Origin: Paenalcaligenes faecalis
Lineage (GTDB): Bacteria > Pseudomonadota > Gammaproteobacteria > Burkholderiales > Burkholderiaceae_B
Assembly (NCBI RefSeq): GCF_027557445.1
Contig: NZ_CP106841.1
Location: forward strand, 2,156,001-2,220,000
Length of the DNA: 64,000 bases
Direction: 5' to 3'
Part shown: positions 17,385-26,887 of the stretch, piece by piece
Numbering within the stretch: position 1 is the first letter of the stretch
Layout: every line of letters starts with the position of its first letter
Translations under genes and position numbers: made by a program
Notes under the pieces: generated by a model
What the model saw: the letters and a program-made list of their open reading frames with translations, nothing else
Databases searched by the model: none
What the model was told of the DNA's origin: nothing

Positions 17385-18647
17385 ATGCTTGAGACTTATT
17401 CCGCCTCATCGGCCATGTCCCGCTATTGCGGCATCGCCATATTCCTTTTTGCCCTACTTGCTCTCACAGTACCAAGCGGGTATTCCTTAGGGGCGATGTT
17501 GTTACTTTTAGGCGGTCTCTATACGCTAACCCAGTTTAAGGTTGAGCTTAATCGCTCAGACTATGTGCTATTGGGTGTATTAGCGTTATTTAGTATAGAG
17601 GGAGCGATCAATAATCTTTGCCATCAGTTAGGGCTAAATTCCTATGACAAGATTATTCGCTTTGCCTTTGCTATACCTGTTTTCTTCTTGATACGTTGGA
17701 CAAAGCCTCAACTGCATTGGGCTTGGTTAGGCTTAGGTATTGGGACTATAGGAACTGGAATCACCGCCACAGTCCAAAAATTTATGATGGGAATTAGCCG
17801 TGCAGAAGGTTATACCCACACCATTCAATTTGGTAACTTATCCATGTTGTCAGCCCTTTTTTGCCTAGCGGGTTTAGGTTGGGCATCTGGACTTGAACAT
17901 CACAAACGAAAACCTTATCTAATCCTGCTCTCTTTAGGGGCTGTGAGCGGTATTTTTGGGTCATTATTGTCAGGCAGCCGCGGAGGTTGGGTGGGCCTGC
18001 CCTTTGTACTACTTGTACTATTTAAGGCCTACCATCCCTTTTTTCGCTTCAGAACCAAAATCATAGCAAGCGGTCTACTGACTATAGCCGCCCTAGCTGT
18101 TTTTTTTACGCCCCAACTCCATGTAAAAGATCGCATTTATGACGCTTTTCAGGATGTTCAGCAATATCAAGAAGGAAACAGCAACACATCTGTCGGTGCC
18201 CGTTTTGAAATGTGGTATGGAGCGATACAGCTCATTAAAGAGAAACCCATCACTGGCTGGAGCAAAGGCGGCTACCAACCTGCCATGCAGCATTTAGCTG
18301 AACAAGGTAAGGCCAACCCCGTCGTTAGCCAATTCGGACATGCTCACAATGAACTCATTGATCAAACCGCAAAACGTGGTCTAGTAGGACTGATGACGTT
18401 ATTAGCATTATATTTAGTCCCGCTCTGGTATTTTAGTCCCTACTTAAGTCACTCCAACCTTGCCATTCGCTCCATTTCCGTCGCAGGTACATTACTCTCT
18501 GTTGCGTATATTGACTTTGGTTTATCTCAAGTCTTTTTTGCTCATAACAGTGGCGTTATGATGTTTGCCTTTTGGTTGATGATTTGGGCTGGACTATTGC
18601 GCAATACTATCGAGCACTACACGATGTCTGCTGCCAATCAGCAGTAA
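17385..18647 (+). CDS. O-antigen ligase family membrane protein (WaaL/Wzy_C)
   Basis: 420-aa polytopic protein with about 10-12 membrane segments and a large periplasmic loop near residues 220-330. The Wzy_C signature is present (LLSGSRGGWVGLPFVLLVL; HAHNELIDQTAKRGLVGL). The family includes O-antigen ligases, polymerases and pilin glycosyltransferases; no LPS or pilin genes lie nearby to decide which. The 3' end overlaps the convergent DUF3617 gene by 41 bases. Family secure, role open. Confidence 0.85.
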   Translation: MLETYSASSAMSRYCGIAIFLFALLALTVPSGYSLGAMLLLLGGLYTLTQFKVELNRSDYVLLGVLALFSIEGAINNLCHQLGLNSYDKIIRFAFAIPVFFLIRWTKPQLHWAWLGLGIGTIGTGITATVQKFMMGISRAEGYTHTIQFGNLSMLSALFCLAGLGWASGLEHHKRKPYLILLSLGAVSGIFGSLLSGSRGGWVGLPFVLLVLFKAYHPFFRFRTKIIASGLLTIAALAVFFTPQLHVKDRIYDAFQDVQQYQEGNSNTSVGARFEMWYGAIQLIKEKPITGWSKGGYQPAMQHLAEQGKANPVVSQFGHAHNELIDQTAKRGLVGLMTLLALYLVPLWYFSPYLSHSNLAIRSISVAGTLLSVAYIDFGLSQVFFAHNSGVMMFAFWLMIWAGLLRNTIEHYTMSAANQQ

Positions 18648-19176
18648 AGTTATTGCGTAAATGGACTTGGGGTTGCACCCTGCCCAACAACAGCAACTGC
18701 ACCGGAGGGGGCAATGTCCCCACCCCCTCTATAAAACCTGTCACCTGTGTCTGACTCTGATAGTTAAGTTGCCCATTCACTTTACCCTCTATCCCGTGTT
18801 TAGAGGCATCGCAGTAACCACTAAATGTCATGGCATTATGCGTTTGACTGTCCAATTGCAACTGACATTGACCCAAGGCTTTGACTAAAAAATCCATACT
18901 CTTTTGCGGATCAGCTAAAACAGAGGCCTGAGTAGGTGTTAAACACTCATTAAACTGACTAGGATCATATTTATTGAGTTTTTCTAACTGCGCAGGCTTT
19001 AAAAAGGCAGCCGCTTGCTGTTTAATAAGCAGTAATTGTGGCCCAACGTTATTCCCCTCTACAAAAGTCTGTGTGCTAACTTGCCATTCTCCAGGCTGTG
19101 GTTGTACCGAAAAAGGGGCCGCCTGCATAGGCAAGGCTACACACAATAACAACGAGCCAACTGCAATTTTTTTCAT
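18607..19176 (-). CDS. DUF3617 domain periplasmic protein
   Basis: 189-aa exported protein with a signal peptide (MKKIAVGSLLLCVALPMQAA). The body matches DUF3617: QPGEWQVSTQTFVEG near the start, a conserved NECLTP cysteine, and the pattern CQLQLDSQTHNAMTFSGYC ending in a Cys near the C-terminus. The function of the family is unknown. It converges on and overlaps the O-antigen-ligase-like gene. Confidence 0.75.
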   Translation of the reverse strand: MKKIAVGSLLLCVALPMQAAPFSVQPQPGEWQVSTQTFVEGNNVGPQLLLIKQQAAAFLKPAQLEKLNKYDPSQFNECLTPTQASVLADPQKSMDFLVKALGQCQLQLDSQTHNAMTFSGYCDASKHGIEGKVNGQLNYQSQTQVTGFIEGVGTLPPPVQLLLLGRVQPQVHLRNNFTADWQQTSCSAR

Positions 19177-19241
19177 AAATGCCTTCTTAACTTAGCCAAT
19201 AAAACGAACTCGTTTTCAACATTAGCACAACTGGAATCCCG

Positions 19242-19772
19242 ATGGATCACATTGACAATCATTTACCTATAGGCGCAATCGTACACGAAAGCGCAGACGC
19301 CGCTGATGAGCATTTACAAGCCTTTATTCAATATGCCCAAGAACAAGGCAAAGTAGTGCTAGGTGTTACACAGGCTCCTGAAGAGGTCAGCTTCGCCTAC
19401 CGCAGCAAAATGGGTATCATCAATTTGACCAACGGCGAATATATCTCCATCGCCCAAAATTTAGGCGAACACAATACCAGCTGCTGTTTAGACTCAGAAG
19501 CCATTAGCAATGCCAGTGTAATCCTACAAAAAGCCCGCACACAAAACCCAGACCTAATTATTGTGAACCGTTTTGGAAAACTAGAAGCCGAAGGCGAGGG
19601 TTTTGCCGATGAAATGCTAGAAATCATGAGCCAAGGCCACCCTATGCTCACCGTGGTTGCCACTCGTTTCTTAGATGCTTGGCGCGAGTTTTCTGGCGGA
19701 TTAGCCACAGAACTAGAGGCCGACCTTAATCACATACAACATTGGTTTAATAGTCTCCCCGCTAATAACTAA
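19242..19772 (+). CDS. DUF2478 domain protein
   Basis: 176-aa cytoplasmic protein. The DUF2478 motif IIVNRFGKLEAEGEGFADEM sits in the second half, followed by VATRFLDAWREFSGGLATEL. Relatives are often near molybdate-transport genes and are annotated as putative nucleotide-binding or molybdenum-related proteins; no molybdenum genes are adjacent here. It precedes the TauE/SafE gene by 63 bases in the same direction, so they may be cotranscribed. Confidence 0.75.
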   Translation: MDHIDNHLPIGAIVHESADAADEHLQAFIQYAQEQGKVVLGVTQAPEEVSFAYRSKMGIINLTNGEYISIAQNLGEHNTSCCLDSEAISNASVILQKARTQNPDLIIVNRFGKLEAEGEGFADEMLEIMSQGHPMLTVVATRFLDAWREFSGGLATELEADLNHIQHWFNSLPANN

Positions 19773-19835
19773 AAAGAATAAGCATATAAGGTTATACTAT
19801 ATGGATAAATTCATCTCTTATAAGTAACGTTCAAT

Positions 19836-20642
19836 ATGCTGAGCAGTCTTTTAGGTTTTATTGTGGGGCTGACCCTAGGCTTAACCGGAGCAGGTGGCGG
19901 GATTCTGGCTGTGCCTGCCTTAGTGCTTGGCGTAGGCCTAAGCATGACAACCGCAGCGCCTATTGCCTTAATTGCCGTTGGTTTAGCCGCCTTAACCGGC
20001 GCCATCGATGGATTACGCCGACGTATGGTGCGTTACAAAGCCGCCTTGCTTATGTCCATCGTAGGTGGGGTCATCTCACCGCTAGGGGTCTGGCTCGCAC
20101 AGCGTCTTCCCGAACTCTGGCTTATGGTGCTATTTAGTCTGGTGATGTTTATTGTTGCTGGGCGCATGTTTAATCAAGCTCGCCACACACAAAAATCAGG
20201 CCTATCACCGCATGACAGCCGTGCTAAAGCATGTATGGTGTCAGATAACTCGGGCAAATTTGTTTGGACTATGCCGTGCTTTTTGACTATAGGTAGTATT
20301 GGGGCTGTATCGGGTCTACTAACTGGATTGTTAGGCGTAGGAGGCGGTTTTATTATTGTTCCTATGCTCAAACGCTTTACTAATCTAAAAATGCATAGCA
20401 TTGTGGCCACATCGTTGATGGTTATTGCCTTAATTTCTGCCGTAACCGTCATCAATGCCCTCACCTCGCATGTTGCCTTGCCCCCGGTCACATGGCCTTT
20501 TGTTTCCTTTGTGGTAGGCGGAATGATTGCAGGGCGTATTGTTGCCCCCAAAATCCCAGCCACCTTTATACAAATGGGTTTTGCTTCTTTGTGCGCCTTA
20601 TCTGCCTGTATCGTACTGCTAAATGCATTTAATATTTTATAA
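19836..20642 (+). CDS. TauE/SafE family membrane exporter
   Basis: 268-aa membrane protein with two repeats of about four membrane segments. The repeat signatures are GLTLGLTGAGGGILAVPALV at the N-terminus and GLLTGLLGVGGGFIIVPML in the second half. The family exports sulfite, organosulfonates or other small anions, or is uncharacterised. The substrate is not predictable. It ends at a strong bidirectional terminator. Confidence 0.88.
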   Translation: MLSSLLGFIVGLTLGLTGAGGGILAVPALVLGVGLSMTTAAPIALIAVGLAALTGAIDGLRRRMVRYKAALLMSIVGGVISPLGVWLAQRLPELWLMVLFSLVMFIVAGRMFNQARHTQKSGLSPHDSRAKACMVSDNSGKFVWTMPCFLTIGSIGAVSGLLTGLLGVGGGFIIVPMLKRFTNLKMHSIVATSLMVIALISAVTVINALTSHVALPPVTWPFVSFVVGGMIAGRIVAPKIPATFIQMGFASLCALSACIVLLNAFNIL

Positions 20643-20665
20643 ATAGACTTTCCACCTCTTATCAA

Positions 20666-20695
20666 CTAAAAAAGCGGCCTAAGCCGCTTTTTTAG
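20666..20695. terminator. Bidirectional terminator
   Basis: Perfect 13-base arms (CTAAAAAAGCGGC and complement) with a 4-base loop and T-runs on both strands, between the convergent TauE-like and binding-protein genes. Confidence 0.9.
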
Positions 20696-20704
20696 TTATG
20701 TTAA

Positions 20705-21856
20705 TTATTTAACCAACGTCCATGCGCCATTTTTAACCGTGAGTAGCTCTACCCCACGCTCATCGAACCCACTATGGTCTTCGGGCGTCATGTTATAGAT
20801 ACCTTGAGTACCCGGTAATTCTTTAATGTTTTCTAACGCTGTTCGCAAGGCTTCTCGGAACTCTACCGTGCCCGGCTTAGCGCTTGTAGCTGCTACTGGT
20901 AAGGCTTCCATGAGCAATAAAGAGGCATCATACACATTACCGCCAAATGTCGCTGGCATGTGCCCATATCGCTCGTTGTAATTATTCATGTAGTCTAGGG
21001 CAATCGCTTTAGACGGATTATCATCTGGAATCTCGGTAGGCACTAACATCAAACTACCACCCAAAATCGTATTTTCTACGGCTTGACCACCCAAACGTAG
21101 GAAATCATTCATGGCTGCACCATGAGTTTGATAAATTGTACCTTCGTAATGGCGATCGAATAATGTGGCCTGCGGCAACACAGAAGGCCCACCCGGAGCA
21201 GCAATCAATACCGCATCAGGTTTAGCCACCATCATTTTCACAACCTGCCCTATCACAGAAGTATCTGGACGTTTAAAACGTTCATTAGCGACTAAGGTAA
21301 TGCCTTTGGCGGCCAATCTTTCGTTTAGTACCCCATACCATGTCTCGCCGTACGCATCAGCTGTCCCAATAAACGCTAAGGTTTTAACTCCGTTATCCTG
21401 CATATGCTGCAGTAGCTTATCTGCGACCAAGCCATCATTCTGCGTAGTTTTAAATACCCACTTCCGTTTTTCATCCATCGGCAACACCACTGAAATGGAG
21501 CCCACCGGAGCCAGCAATGGCGTTTTTGCCTCGCTAATTAAATCAATCAGCGCTAATGCATGCGGAGCACCTGATGGCCCAATAATGGCATCGACCTGTT
21601 CTTCTGTCAGCAGCTTTTTAACGGAAGTCACCGTATTATTTGGCTCACTGGCATCGTCTAAATGAATATATTCGATGGTTAAGTCACCAATTTTAGTGGG
21701 CAGCATCATCGCTGTATTACGCTGTGGGATTCCGATGGCCGATACCATCCCAGTAGACGAAGCAATCGTACCGATTTTTACCTGAGCAAATACGGAAGAT
21801 GCTGTCATAGCAGCCACTGCTGCACTAAATAAAACAACGGTGTTTTTTACTTTCAT
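20705..21856 (-). CDS. Periplasmic branched-chain-amino-acid-type substrate-binding protein (copy 2)
   Basis: 383-aa LivJ-like (Peripla_BP_6) binding protein with a signal peptide ending VFAQ. Conserved features are KIGTIASSTGMVSAIGIPQR, DAIIGPSGAPHALA and GTADAYGETWYGV. It is a close paralogue of the 25221-26369 product, about three quarters identical by eye with a nearly identical C-terminus (DERGVELLTVKNG). No ABC permease or ATPase gene is adjacent, so it must work with components encoded elsewhere. It is last in the catabolic cluster, 101 bases after the TetR gene, and may have its own promoter. Confidence 0.88.
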   Translation of the reverse strand: MKVKNTVVLFSAAVAAMTASSVFAQVKIGTIASSTGMVSAIGIPQRNTAMMLPTKIGDLTIEYIHLDDASEPNNTVTSVKKLLTEEQVDAIIGPSGAPHALALIDLISEAKTPLLAPVGSISVVLPMDEKRKWVFKTTQNDGLVADKLLQHMQDNGVKTLAFIGTADAYGETWYGVLNERLAAKGITLVANERFKRPDTSVIGQVVKMMVAKPDAVLIAAPGGPSVLPQATLFDRHYEGTIYQTHGAAMNDFLRLGGQAVENTILGGSLMLVPTEIPDDNPSKAIALDYMNNYNERYGHMPATFGGNVYDASLLLMEALPVAATSAKPGTVEFREALRTALENIKELPGTQGIYNMTPEDHSGFDERGVELLTVKNGAWTLVK

Positions 21857-21957
21857 GTTTTTCCCTTGGGCTAAGCTAAGTCAATGCTCTGATTATCTAT
21901 CATTTAACACAAATAAAAAACAACTCAACAAAGAGATCCATTACCTCATCTGTTTTT

Positions 21958-22569
21958 TTAATTTAGAAAATCAGGATCAAGACCGTCTATCCCTTTAAGG
22001 AAAATTTGCAAAATCATATCAACTAAAGTGTCTGCGTCCATTTGTCCATTTGGCTTAAACCACACATGGATCCAATTCGTCATACCAAACAACATCATCG
22101 ATAGCGCTTTTAGCTTATGACGACTAATTTCTTGATCCGGACGCAAATCTTGAATAATTACAACTGCTCTACGGATAATCCTCTCCTGAATCTCTCCTAC
22201 TGAGCGCAACGCTGGCTTTGTTAAATAGCGAGTTTGCGTCAGTAAAACCGTAATTTCTTCAGGAACACGGATATATTCTTTCACTAACGTGGCTATTAAA
22301 GCACGCAACTGCTGCTCTGGCGCTCGAAGGGCTTCTGTAGCGGCCTCTACTTTCCAGGCTAAGTCCTCAATTTTCCAAGCAATTAAACCATGCAAAATAG
22401 CATGTTTAGAACGATGATAATGGTAAAGAGATGATTTTTTAATACCGCTTATTTCAGCAATATCCTCTAAAAGAGTTTCACTGTATCCCTTTTTTGCGAA
22501 TAAGATTGCTGCATTTTTTAAGATCGCACGTTTACGATCTTCATAATCCAAAGCCTGTGGTCTTGCCAT
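21958..22569 (-). CDS. TetR/AcrR family regulator
   Basis: 203-aa repressor-type protein. The N-terminal HTH is clear (DIAEISGIKKSSLYHYHRSK, residues about 39-58), and the C-terminal ligand domain is helical. It starts nine bases after the GST stop in the catabolic operon, so it is likely the local regulator. A 20-base palindrome at 30014-30033, in the divergent promoter region at the head of the operon, is the best candidate operator. The ligand is presumably a pathway substrate or CoA thioester (inference). Confidence 0.85.
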   Translation of the reverse strand: MARPQALDYEDRKRAILKNAAILFAKKGYSETLLEDIAEISGIKKSSLYHYHRSKHAILHGLIAWKIEDLAWKVEAATEALRAPEQQLRALIATLVKEYIRVPEEITVLLTQTRYLTKPALRSVGEIQERIIRRAVVIIQDLRPDQEISRHKLKALSMMLFGMTNWIHVWFKPNGQMDADTLVDMILQIFLKGIDGLDPDFLN

Positions 22570-22578
22570 AATAATAAG

Positions 22579-23205
22579 CTAGGCACGTGCAGCTAAACGC
22601 TTATCAGCCTCTAAGCGCTGAATGGTTGGTCGCTGTGCACAGAATGCCAAATAAGAAGAAATAGGAGTATCCATAAAAATATCCTCTAAGCCTAACACTT
22701 TTAAGGCATGCTGTATGGTTTTGAAATGGACCCAAGCCACAACATCAACTAAAGAAAACTCAGTGTTTAAAAGGTATGGTTGACAGCGAACCCTACTCAA
22801 TATCACAGCCAATCCTTGTTTGACTTGATCAAGCACACTCAAACAAAGCTCACTATCAATCGGTTTCCCCCAATAAGCCATAGGGTATAGCGTTTTCATA
22901 GGGGCTTCTAGATATAGTTCTATATAGAATAGAACTTCGCGAATCTGCGCGGCTTGCACCAAATCAGATGGTAGAAGAGAGGATTGATGCTTTGCACACA
23001 AATACTCTACTATTGCTTGAGATTCAAAAAGAAAGGTATTGTCCTCACACTGTAAGTAAGGAATTTTGCCACTGGGGCTTCCTCCTTGTGGCCAATTTCT
23101 TTTAGGGAATTCCAATTGCTCTTGAAAGGGCAATCCCATCTCAAGCAAACACAACTTTACCTTATTATAGTAATTGCTTAATGGTGTGCCATATAAAACA
23201 TACAT
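22579..23205 (-). CDS. Glutathione S-transferase family protein
   Basis: 208-aa protein with an N-terminal thioredoxin-like domain (MYVLYGTPLSNYYNKVKLCL, then GKIPYLQCEDNTFLFESQAI with the cis-Pro and glutathione-binding ES) and a helical C-terminal domain. It overlaps the ligase gene by one base, so they are translationally coupled. In aromatic catabolism such enzymes often isomerise maleyl intermediates or conjugate reactive ones; which applies here is unknown. Confidence 0.85.
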   Translation of the reverse strand: MYVLYGTPLSNYYNKVKLCLLEMGLPFQEQLEFPKRNWPQGGSPSGKIPYLQCEDNTFLFESQAIVEYLCAKHQSSLLPSDLVQAAQIREVLFYIELYLEAPMKTLYPMAYWGKPIDSELCLSVLDQVKQGLAVILSRVRCQPYLLNTEFSLVDVVAWVHFKTIQHALKVLGLEDIFMDTPISSYLAFCAQRPTIQRLEADKRLAARA

Positions 23206-25118
23206 TAAATCACCTTTCCATCCTGAGAAATTAACCGAACAGAGCCGGAGGAAATTTGTGCTGTATAAAGCAAATTTACTATTTCCTGTCGATTCTTTAA
23301 CACACCCTTTTGATTAATATGACCTTTGTCTGTTAACTCTCCGAGCTCTATATCAGGCAATGAATCTAAGACACACCATCTTGCAACGCGTGTACTGCTA
23401 GCAGGATACTGAATATTATGCTTATTAATCGCTTGCTCTATGGCCATAAGCACAGGCTCGTAACAGGCCAACTGAGCATCCGTTAACAAGCAAGTCTCTA
23501 CAAATAGCTTTTCTATTTGCTGACGATTTAAAAAAATTAGTGCCCCTAACTCATCTCTATTGGGTTCTGCCAATACCACATCGTGCGCAAACGGATGCAG
23601 CTGATTAAGGAGTAAATTACGCAAATGTGCTACAACCACCCAAGTACCAGTAGCTAATTTAAAATTTTCCGACAAACGTCCTGCATACACTAAGCCATGC
23701 TCTAAACAGTGTGGGTTAGCAAAGTCTACGGCATCACCCGTAATCAAAAAACCCTCTTCGTCAAATGAGGTCTTATTAGCCTCATCATCTAAATAATATC
23801 CAGTCGTAATACTAGGCCCTTTGAATCTCACTTCATACTTATCGGCATAAGGAATAAGCTTCGTCTCAACCCCTGGCGCGGGTAAGCCTAATGTACCTAG
23901 TACAAGTGGCTCCCACCAAACCAAGGTAGCAGGCATCGTCGTTTCTGTAGAACCTAATGAGGCGGAAATCGGTATACGATATCCGGTATGAGCCGCCGAC
24001 AATTGCTCAAGCTTAATCATGGTATGCTCAGAAAGAGCGGCTCCACCATATACAATAATATCTAGATTTGGAAAAATATCAGCGGCTAAATCTGGATCTT
24101 CCTCCATGCGAGCTACTATCATATCTAAGCCTCTAGGGACATTTATCATGATATTTGGCCTAATTTGCCGTAGATTTAATATCGTTCGATCAATTAAGTG
24201 AGGGACTGGTTTGCCATCATCAATATAGAGCGTTCCCCCATGACGTAGTACCATGCTAAAACCACCATGAGAACCTGCTGTGTGATTCCAGGGTAACCAG
24301 TCCACCATCACTAATGGTTTATCAGATAAAAAAGGCCAAACCTGATCCCACAACATCCCTGAGGCCAGCATGTTGCGCTGAGTAATCACTACGGCCTTAG
24401 GTAGCCCTGTAGAACCAGAGGTCAATAATAAGCGAGCTGTGTGATCTAGCCCTATCTGAGCCTCCGCTTTCTCAACCTCAGCTGTTACACAGGTGCTTAA
24501 TGCCTCCACTAAACTACTATGACTAAGGCCTGAGCGATGATCAGTGACTCGATGCGCTAACGGTGCATTTTTCTTCACGACCTCTAACGCTATGGCATAA
24601 CGCTGAGCATCATCTGCATAAACTAAAGCAGGATCAAAACGCTGACATAAATCCGCAATACGACTACAAGTTTTAGAAAGTAAACTATAGGCTGGTGATA
24701 ATGGCATCACGGGGATAGCGACTTGCATAGCCGCTAATTGCAACAGTGCATTTAAAATCGCGTTATCACTCAGGACAAATAAAGGTTTACCTTGAGGAAG
24801 ATCTAAATTTAACAACCATTGAGATAATGCATTTACCTGCTGTAGAGCCTCTTTATAACTGATAGTACGCCATCCACCTTGACCGTTAGGCTCAGCTAAA
24901 AAGCGTTGCTCAGGCCGCTCTCTAGCATATTTAAATAAAAACTCACCAAAATGCCTAACTGTAAAAGGTTGCAGAGCCTCTTGATTAGAGATGAGCCATC
25001 CTCCTGTCGGCAGAGGCGTCTTCATTACATTTACCTGAGAAAACCGTAACTTTCTAAAAGGAGCATTAGGACGTTGTAATTCGATATTTTTATCCATAGT
25101 CTCAGCCATCATCACCAT
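23205..25118 (-). CDS. Acyl/aryl-CoA ligase, feruloyl-CoA-synthase-like
   Basis: ANL-superfamily enzyme that activates a carboxylic acid to its CoA thioester via an adenylate. P-loop LLLTSGSTGLPKAVV is in the N-terminal third, and a feruloyl-CoA-synthase-type segment VDWLPWNHTAGSHGGFSMVL follows. YGGAALS and SASLGSTETTMPAT come next, then the hinge region ITGDAVD. The ATG at 25118 (637 aa) follows GGGAGG; the longer frame opens with TTG at 25139. The C-terminal adenylation lid seems divergent from the usual K-containing tail (ends VRLISQDGKVI). The product is probably an aromatic acyl-CoA. Confidence 0.8.
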   Translation of the reverse strand: MVMMAETMDKNIELQRPNAPFRKLRFSQVNVMKTPLPTGGWLISNQEALQPFTVRHFGEFLFKYARERPEQRFLAEPNGQGGWRTISYKEALQQVNALSQWLLNLDLPQGKPLFVLSDNAILNALLQLAAMQVAIPVMPLSPAYSLLSKTCSRIADLCQRFDPALVYADDAQRYAIALEVVKKNAPLAHRVTDHRSGLSHSSLVEALSTCVTAEVEKAEAQIGLDHTARLLLTSGSTGLPKAVVITQRNMLASGMLWDQVWPFLSDKPLVMVDWLPWNHTAGSHGGFSMVLRHGGTLYIDDGKPVPHLIDRTILNLRQIRPNIMINVPRGLDMIVARMEEDPDLAADIFPNLDIIVYGGAALSEHTMIKLEQLSAAHTGYRIPISASLGSTETTMPATLVWWEPLVLGTLGLPAPGVETKLIPYADKYEVRFKGPSITTGYYLDDEANKTSFDEEGFLITGDAVDFANPHCLEHGLVYAGRLSENFKLATGTWVVVAHLRNLLLNQLHPFAHDVVLAEPNRDELGALIFLNRQQIEKLFVETCLLTDAQLACYEPVLMAIEQAINKHNIQYPASSTRVARWCVLDSLPDIELGELTDKGHINQKGVLKNRQEIVNLLYTAQISSGSVRLISQDGKVI

Positions 25119-25220
25119 AAAACCTCCCATTGGGCGCAAAAAACCCTTTGAGCCTGAGTCACCACAGGCTCAAATCTTCAATAAAAACAAAAATGTAAAT
25201 ATAAAAAGAAGAGGTTTATT

Positions 25221-26369
25221 CTAGTTAACTAAGGTCCACTGTCCATTTTTCACAGTTAGCAACTCTACCCCTCGCTCGTCAAAACCGCTATGGTCATCAG
25301 CGGTCATGTTGTAAACGCCCTGTGTACCAGGCAGCTCTTTAATTTGCTCTAGCGCGTCACGTAAAGCAATACGAAAAGCCTCTGTCCCAGGCTTAGCTTG
25401 AGCTGCAGCTTTTGGCAAAGCCTCTTTCAAGAGCAACCCAGCATCATAAACATTTCCACCAAACGTTGCGGGGGTATGAGCGTGAAGTTTCTCATAGGCT
25501 TGGATATAGGACTGAGCTATAGACTTAGAGGGGTTAGAGTCCTCTATCTCCGCTGTTACCAACATTAAACTCCCCCCAAGAATTGTATTTTCTACTTTAT
25601 CTCCACCTAAACGTAAAAAATCATTTAAAGCAGCGCCATGTGTCTGATAAATGGTTCCTTTATATTTCAAATCATGTAACGCAGCTTGGGGTAATACAGC
25701 GGGTCCTCCAGGAGCAGCCACCAATACAGCATCAGGCTTAGCAGCAAAAATTTTTAATGTTTGACCTGTCACTGAGGTATCTGGACGCTTAAAGCGCTCA
25801 TTAGCTACTATTTTTATACCGGCTTGATCTAGGCGATCTTTAACAACGCCATGCCATGTCTCTCCGTAAGTATCACTAGTACCAATAAAAGCTAATGTCT
25901 TAACTCCTTTATCCACCATATGCTGAATGAGCTTATCAGCGACTAGCCCATCATTTTGTGTAGTCTTAAACACCCAATGACGCTTCTCATCCATCGGCAA
26001 CACAATAGCAATCGTGCCTACAGGAGCAAGAAGAGGTACTTTCTCCTCACTGACTATATCTAAAATAGCCATCGCATTAGGACTACCAGTTGGCCCAATA
26101 ATCGCGTCAACCTTTTCTTCAGTTATTAACTTCCTTACAGCCGTAACCGTATTATTTGGCTCACTGGCATCATCAAAACTAATATATTGAATAGTTAAAT
26201 CACCAATTTTTGTTGGTAACAACGGTACGGTATTACGCTGTGGTATACCAACCGAAGCCACAGGCCCAGTGGCTGACGCAACAGTACCAATCTTTACTTG
26301 AGCACTAACACTACCTAATGTGCCAAATACACCCAACACCAATGCAACAGCTATTTTTTTATGTTTCAT
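25221..26369 (-). CDS. Periplasmic branched-chain-amino-acid-type substrate-binding protein (copy 1)
   Basis: 382-aa LivJ-like binding protein with a signal peptide (MKHKKIAVALVLGVFGTLGS, ending VSAQ). Motifs parallel its paralogue at 20705-21856: KIGTVASATGPVASVGIPQR, DAIIGPTGSPNAMA, GTSDTYGETWHGV. It lies between the flavin reductase and the CoA ligase in the catabolic operon, suggesting it captures the pathway's aromatic or heterocyclic substrate. Membrane components are not in the window. Confidence 0.88.
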   Translation of the reverse strand: MKHKKIAVALVLGVFGTLGSVSAQVKIGTVASATGPVASVGIPQRNTVPLLPTKIGDLTIQYISFDDASEPNNTVTAVRKLITEEKVDAIIGPTGSPNAMAILDIVSEEKVPLLAPVGTIAIVLPMDEKRHWVFKTTQNDGLVADKLIQHMVDKGVKTLAFIGTSDTYGETWHGVVKDRLDQAGIKIVANERFKRPDTSVTGQTLKIFAAKPDAVLVAAPGGPAVLPQAALHDLKYKGTIYQTHGAALNDFLRLGGDKVENTILGGSLMLVTAEIEDSNPSKSIAQSYIQAYEKLHAHTPATFGGNVYDAGLLLKEALPKAAAQAKPGTEAFRIALRDALEQIKELPGTQGVYNMTADDHSGFDERGVELLTVKNGQWTLVN

Positions 26370-26413
26370 ATTGTCTCCTCTTTTATTTTTAGAAAAGAAA
26401 GTTGTTTATTAAC

Positions 26414-26887
26414 TTAAGCAACTGCTCGCCCATAGTTTCCTTGCCAGTAAACTAAAGGCTCACCGTGTTGGTAATCGTAATCTTGTATATCTCCTAGCAC
26501 AATATCGTGATCCCCTATCGATATCATGCTGCGTAAATCACAAACAAAAGCAGCAAGGCAGCCATCAATAACAGGAAGACCTATTTCATTAAATCGATAC
26601 GAGACTCCATCAAAACGCTGATCTATAGGCCCAGTCATTCTTTTTGAGAGAGCTTGTTGCTCACTGGAAAGTATATGAACCATGAATGATTTAGCTCGTG
26701 ATATAACCTCATGAGCGCGTGAGTTATGCATCACATTCCAACTTAAAACAGGTGGCTCTAGCGACACACTAACAAAAGAATTAATGGTTAGCCCATATGG
26801 ATTCCCTTGCTCATCAATAGTCGTAATTACAGCAATCCCTGTAGGGAAACGTCCAAATGCATGACGTAAATTAAGTGGACTACTCAT
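26414..26887 (-). CDS. Flavin reductase (HpaC-like) of a two-component monooxygenase
   Basis: 157-aa FMN/FAD:NAD(P)H reductase of the HpaC/RutF type, which supplies free reduced flavin to a partner oxygenase. Characteristic segments are RHAFGRFPTGIAVITTIDEQ, GLTINSFVSVSLEPPVLSWN and FMVHILSSEQQALSKRM. The ATG at 26887 has a strong AAGGGGAG; it overlaps the end of the upstream oxygenase-like gene by eight bases, so the two are coupled. The longer frame from 26917 is unlikely. Confidence 0.88.
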   Translation of the reverse strand: MSSPLNLRHAFGRFPTGIAVITTIDEQGNPYGLTINSFVSVSLEPPVLSWNVMHNSRAHEVISRAKSFMVHILSSEQQALSKRMTGPIDQRFDGVSYRFNEIGLPVIDGCLAAFVCDLRSMISIGDHDIVLGDIQDYDYQHGEPLVYWQGNYGRAVA

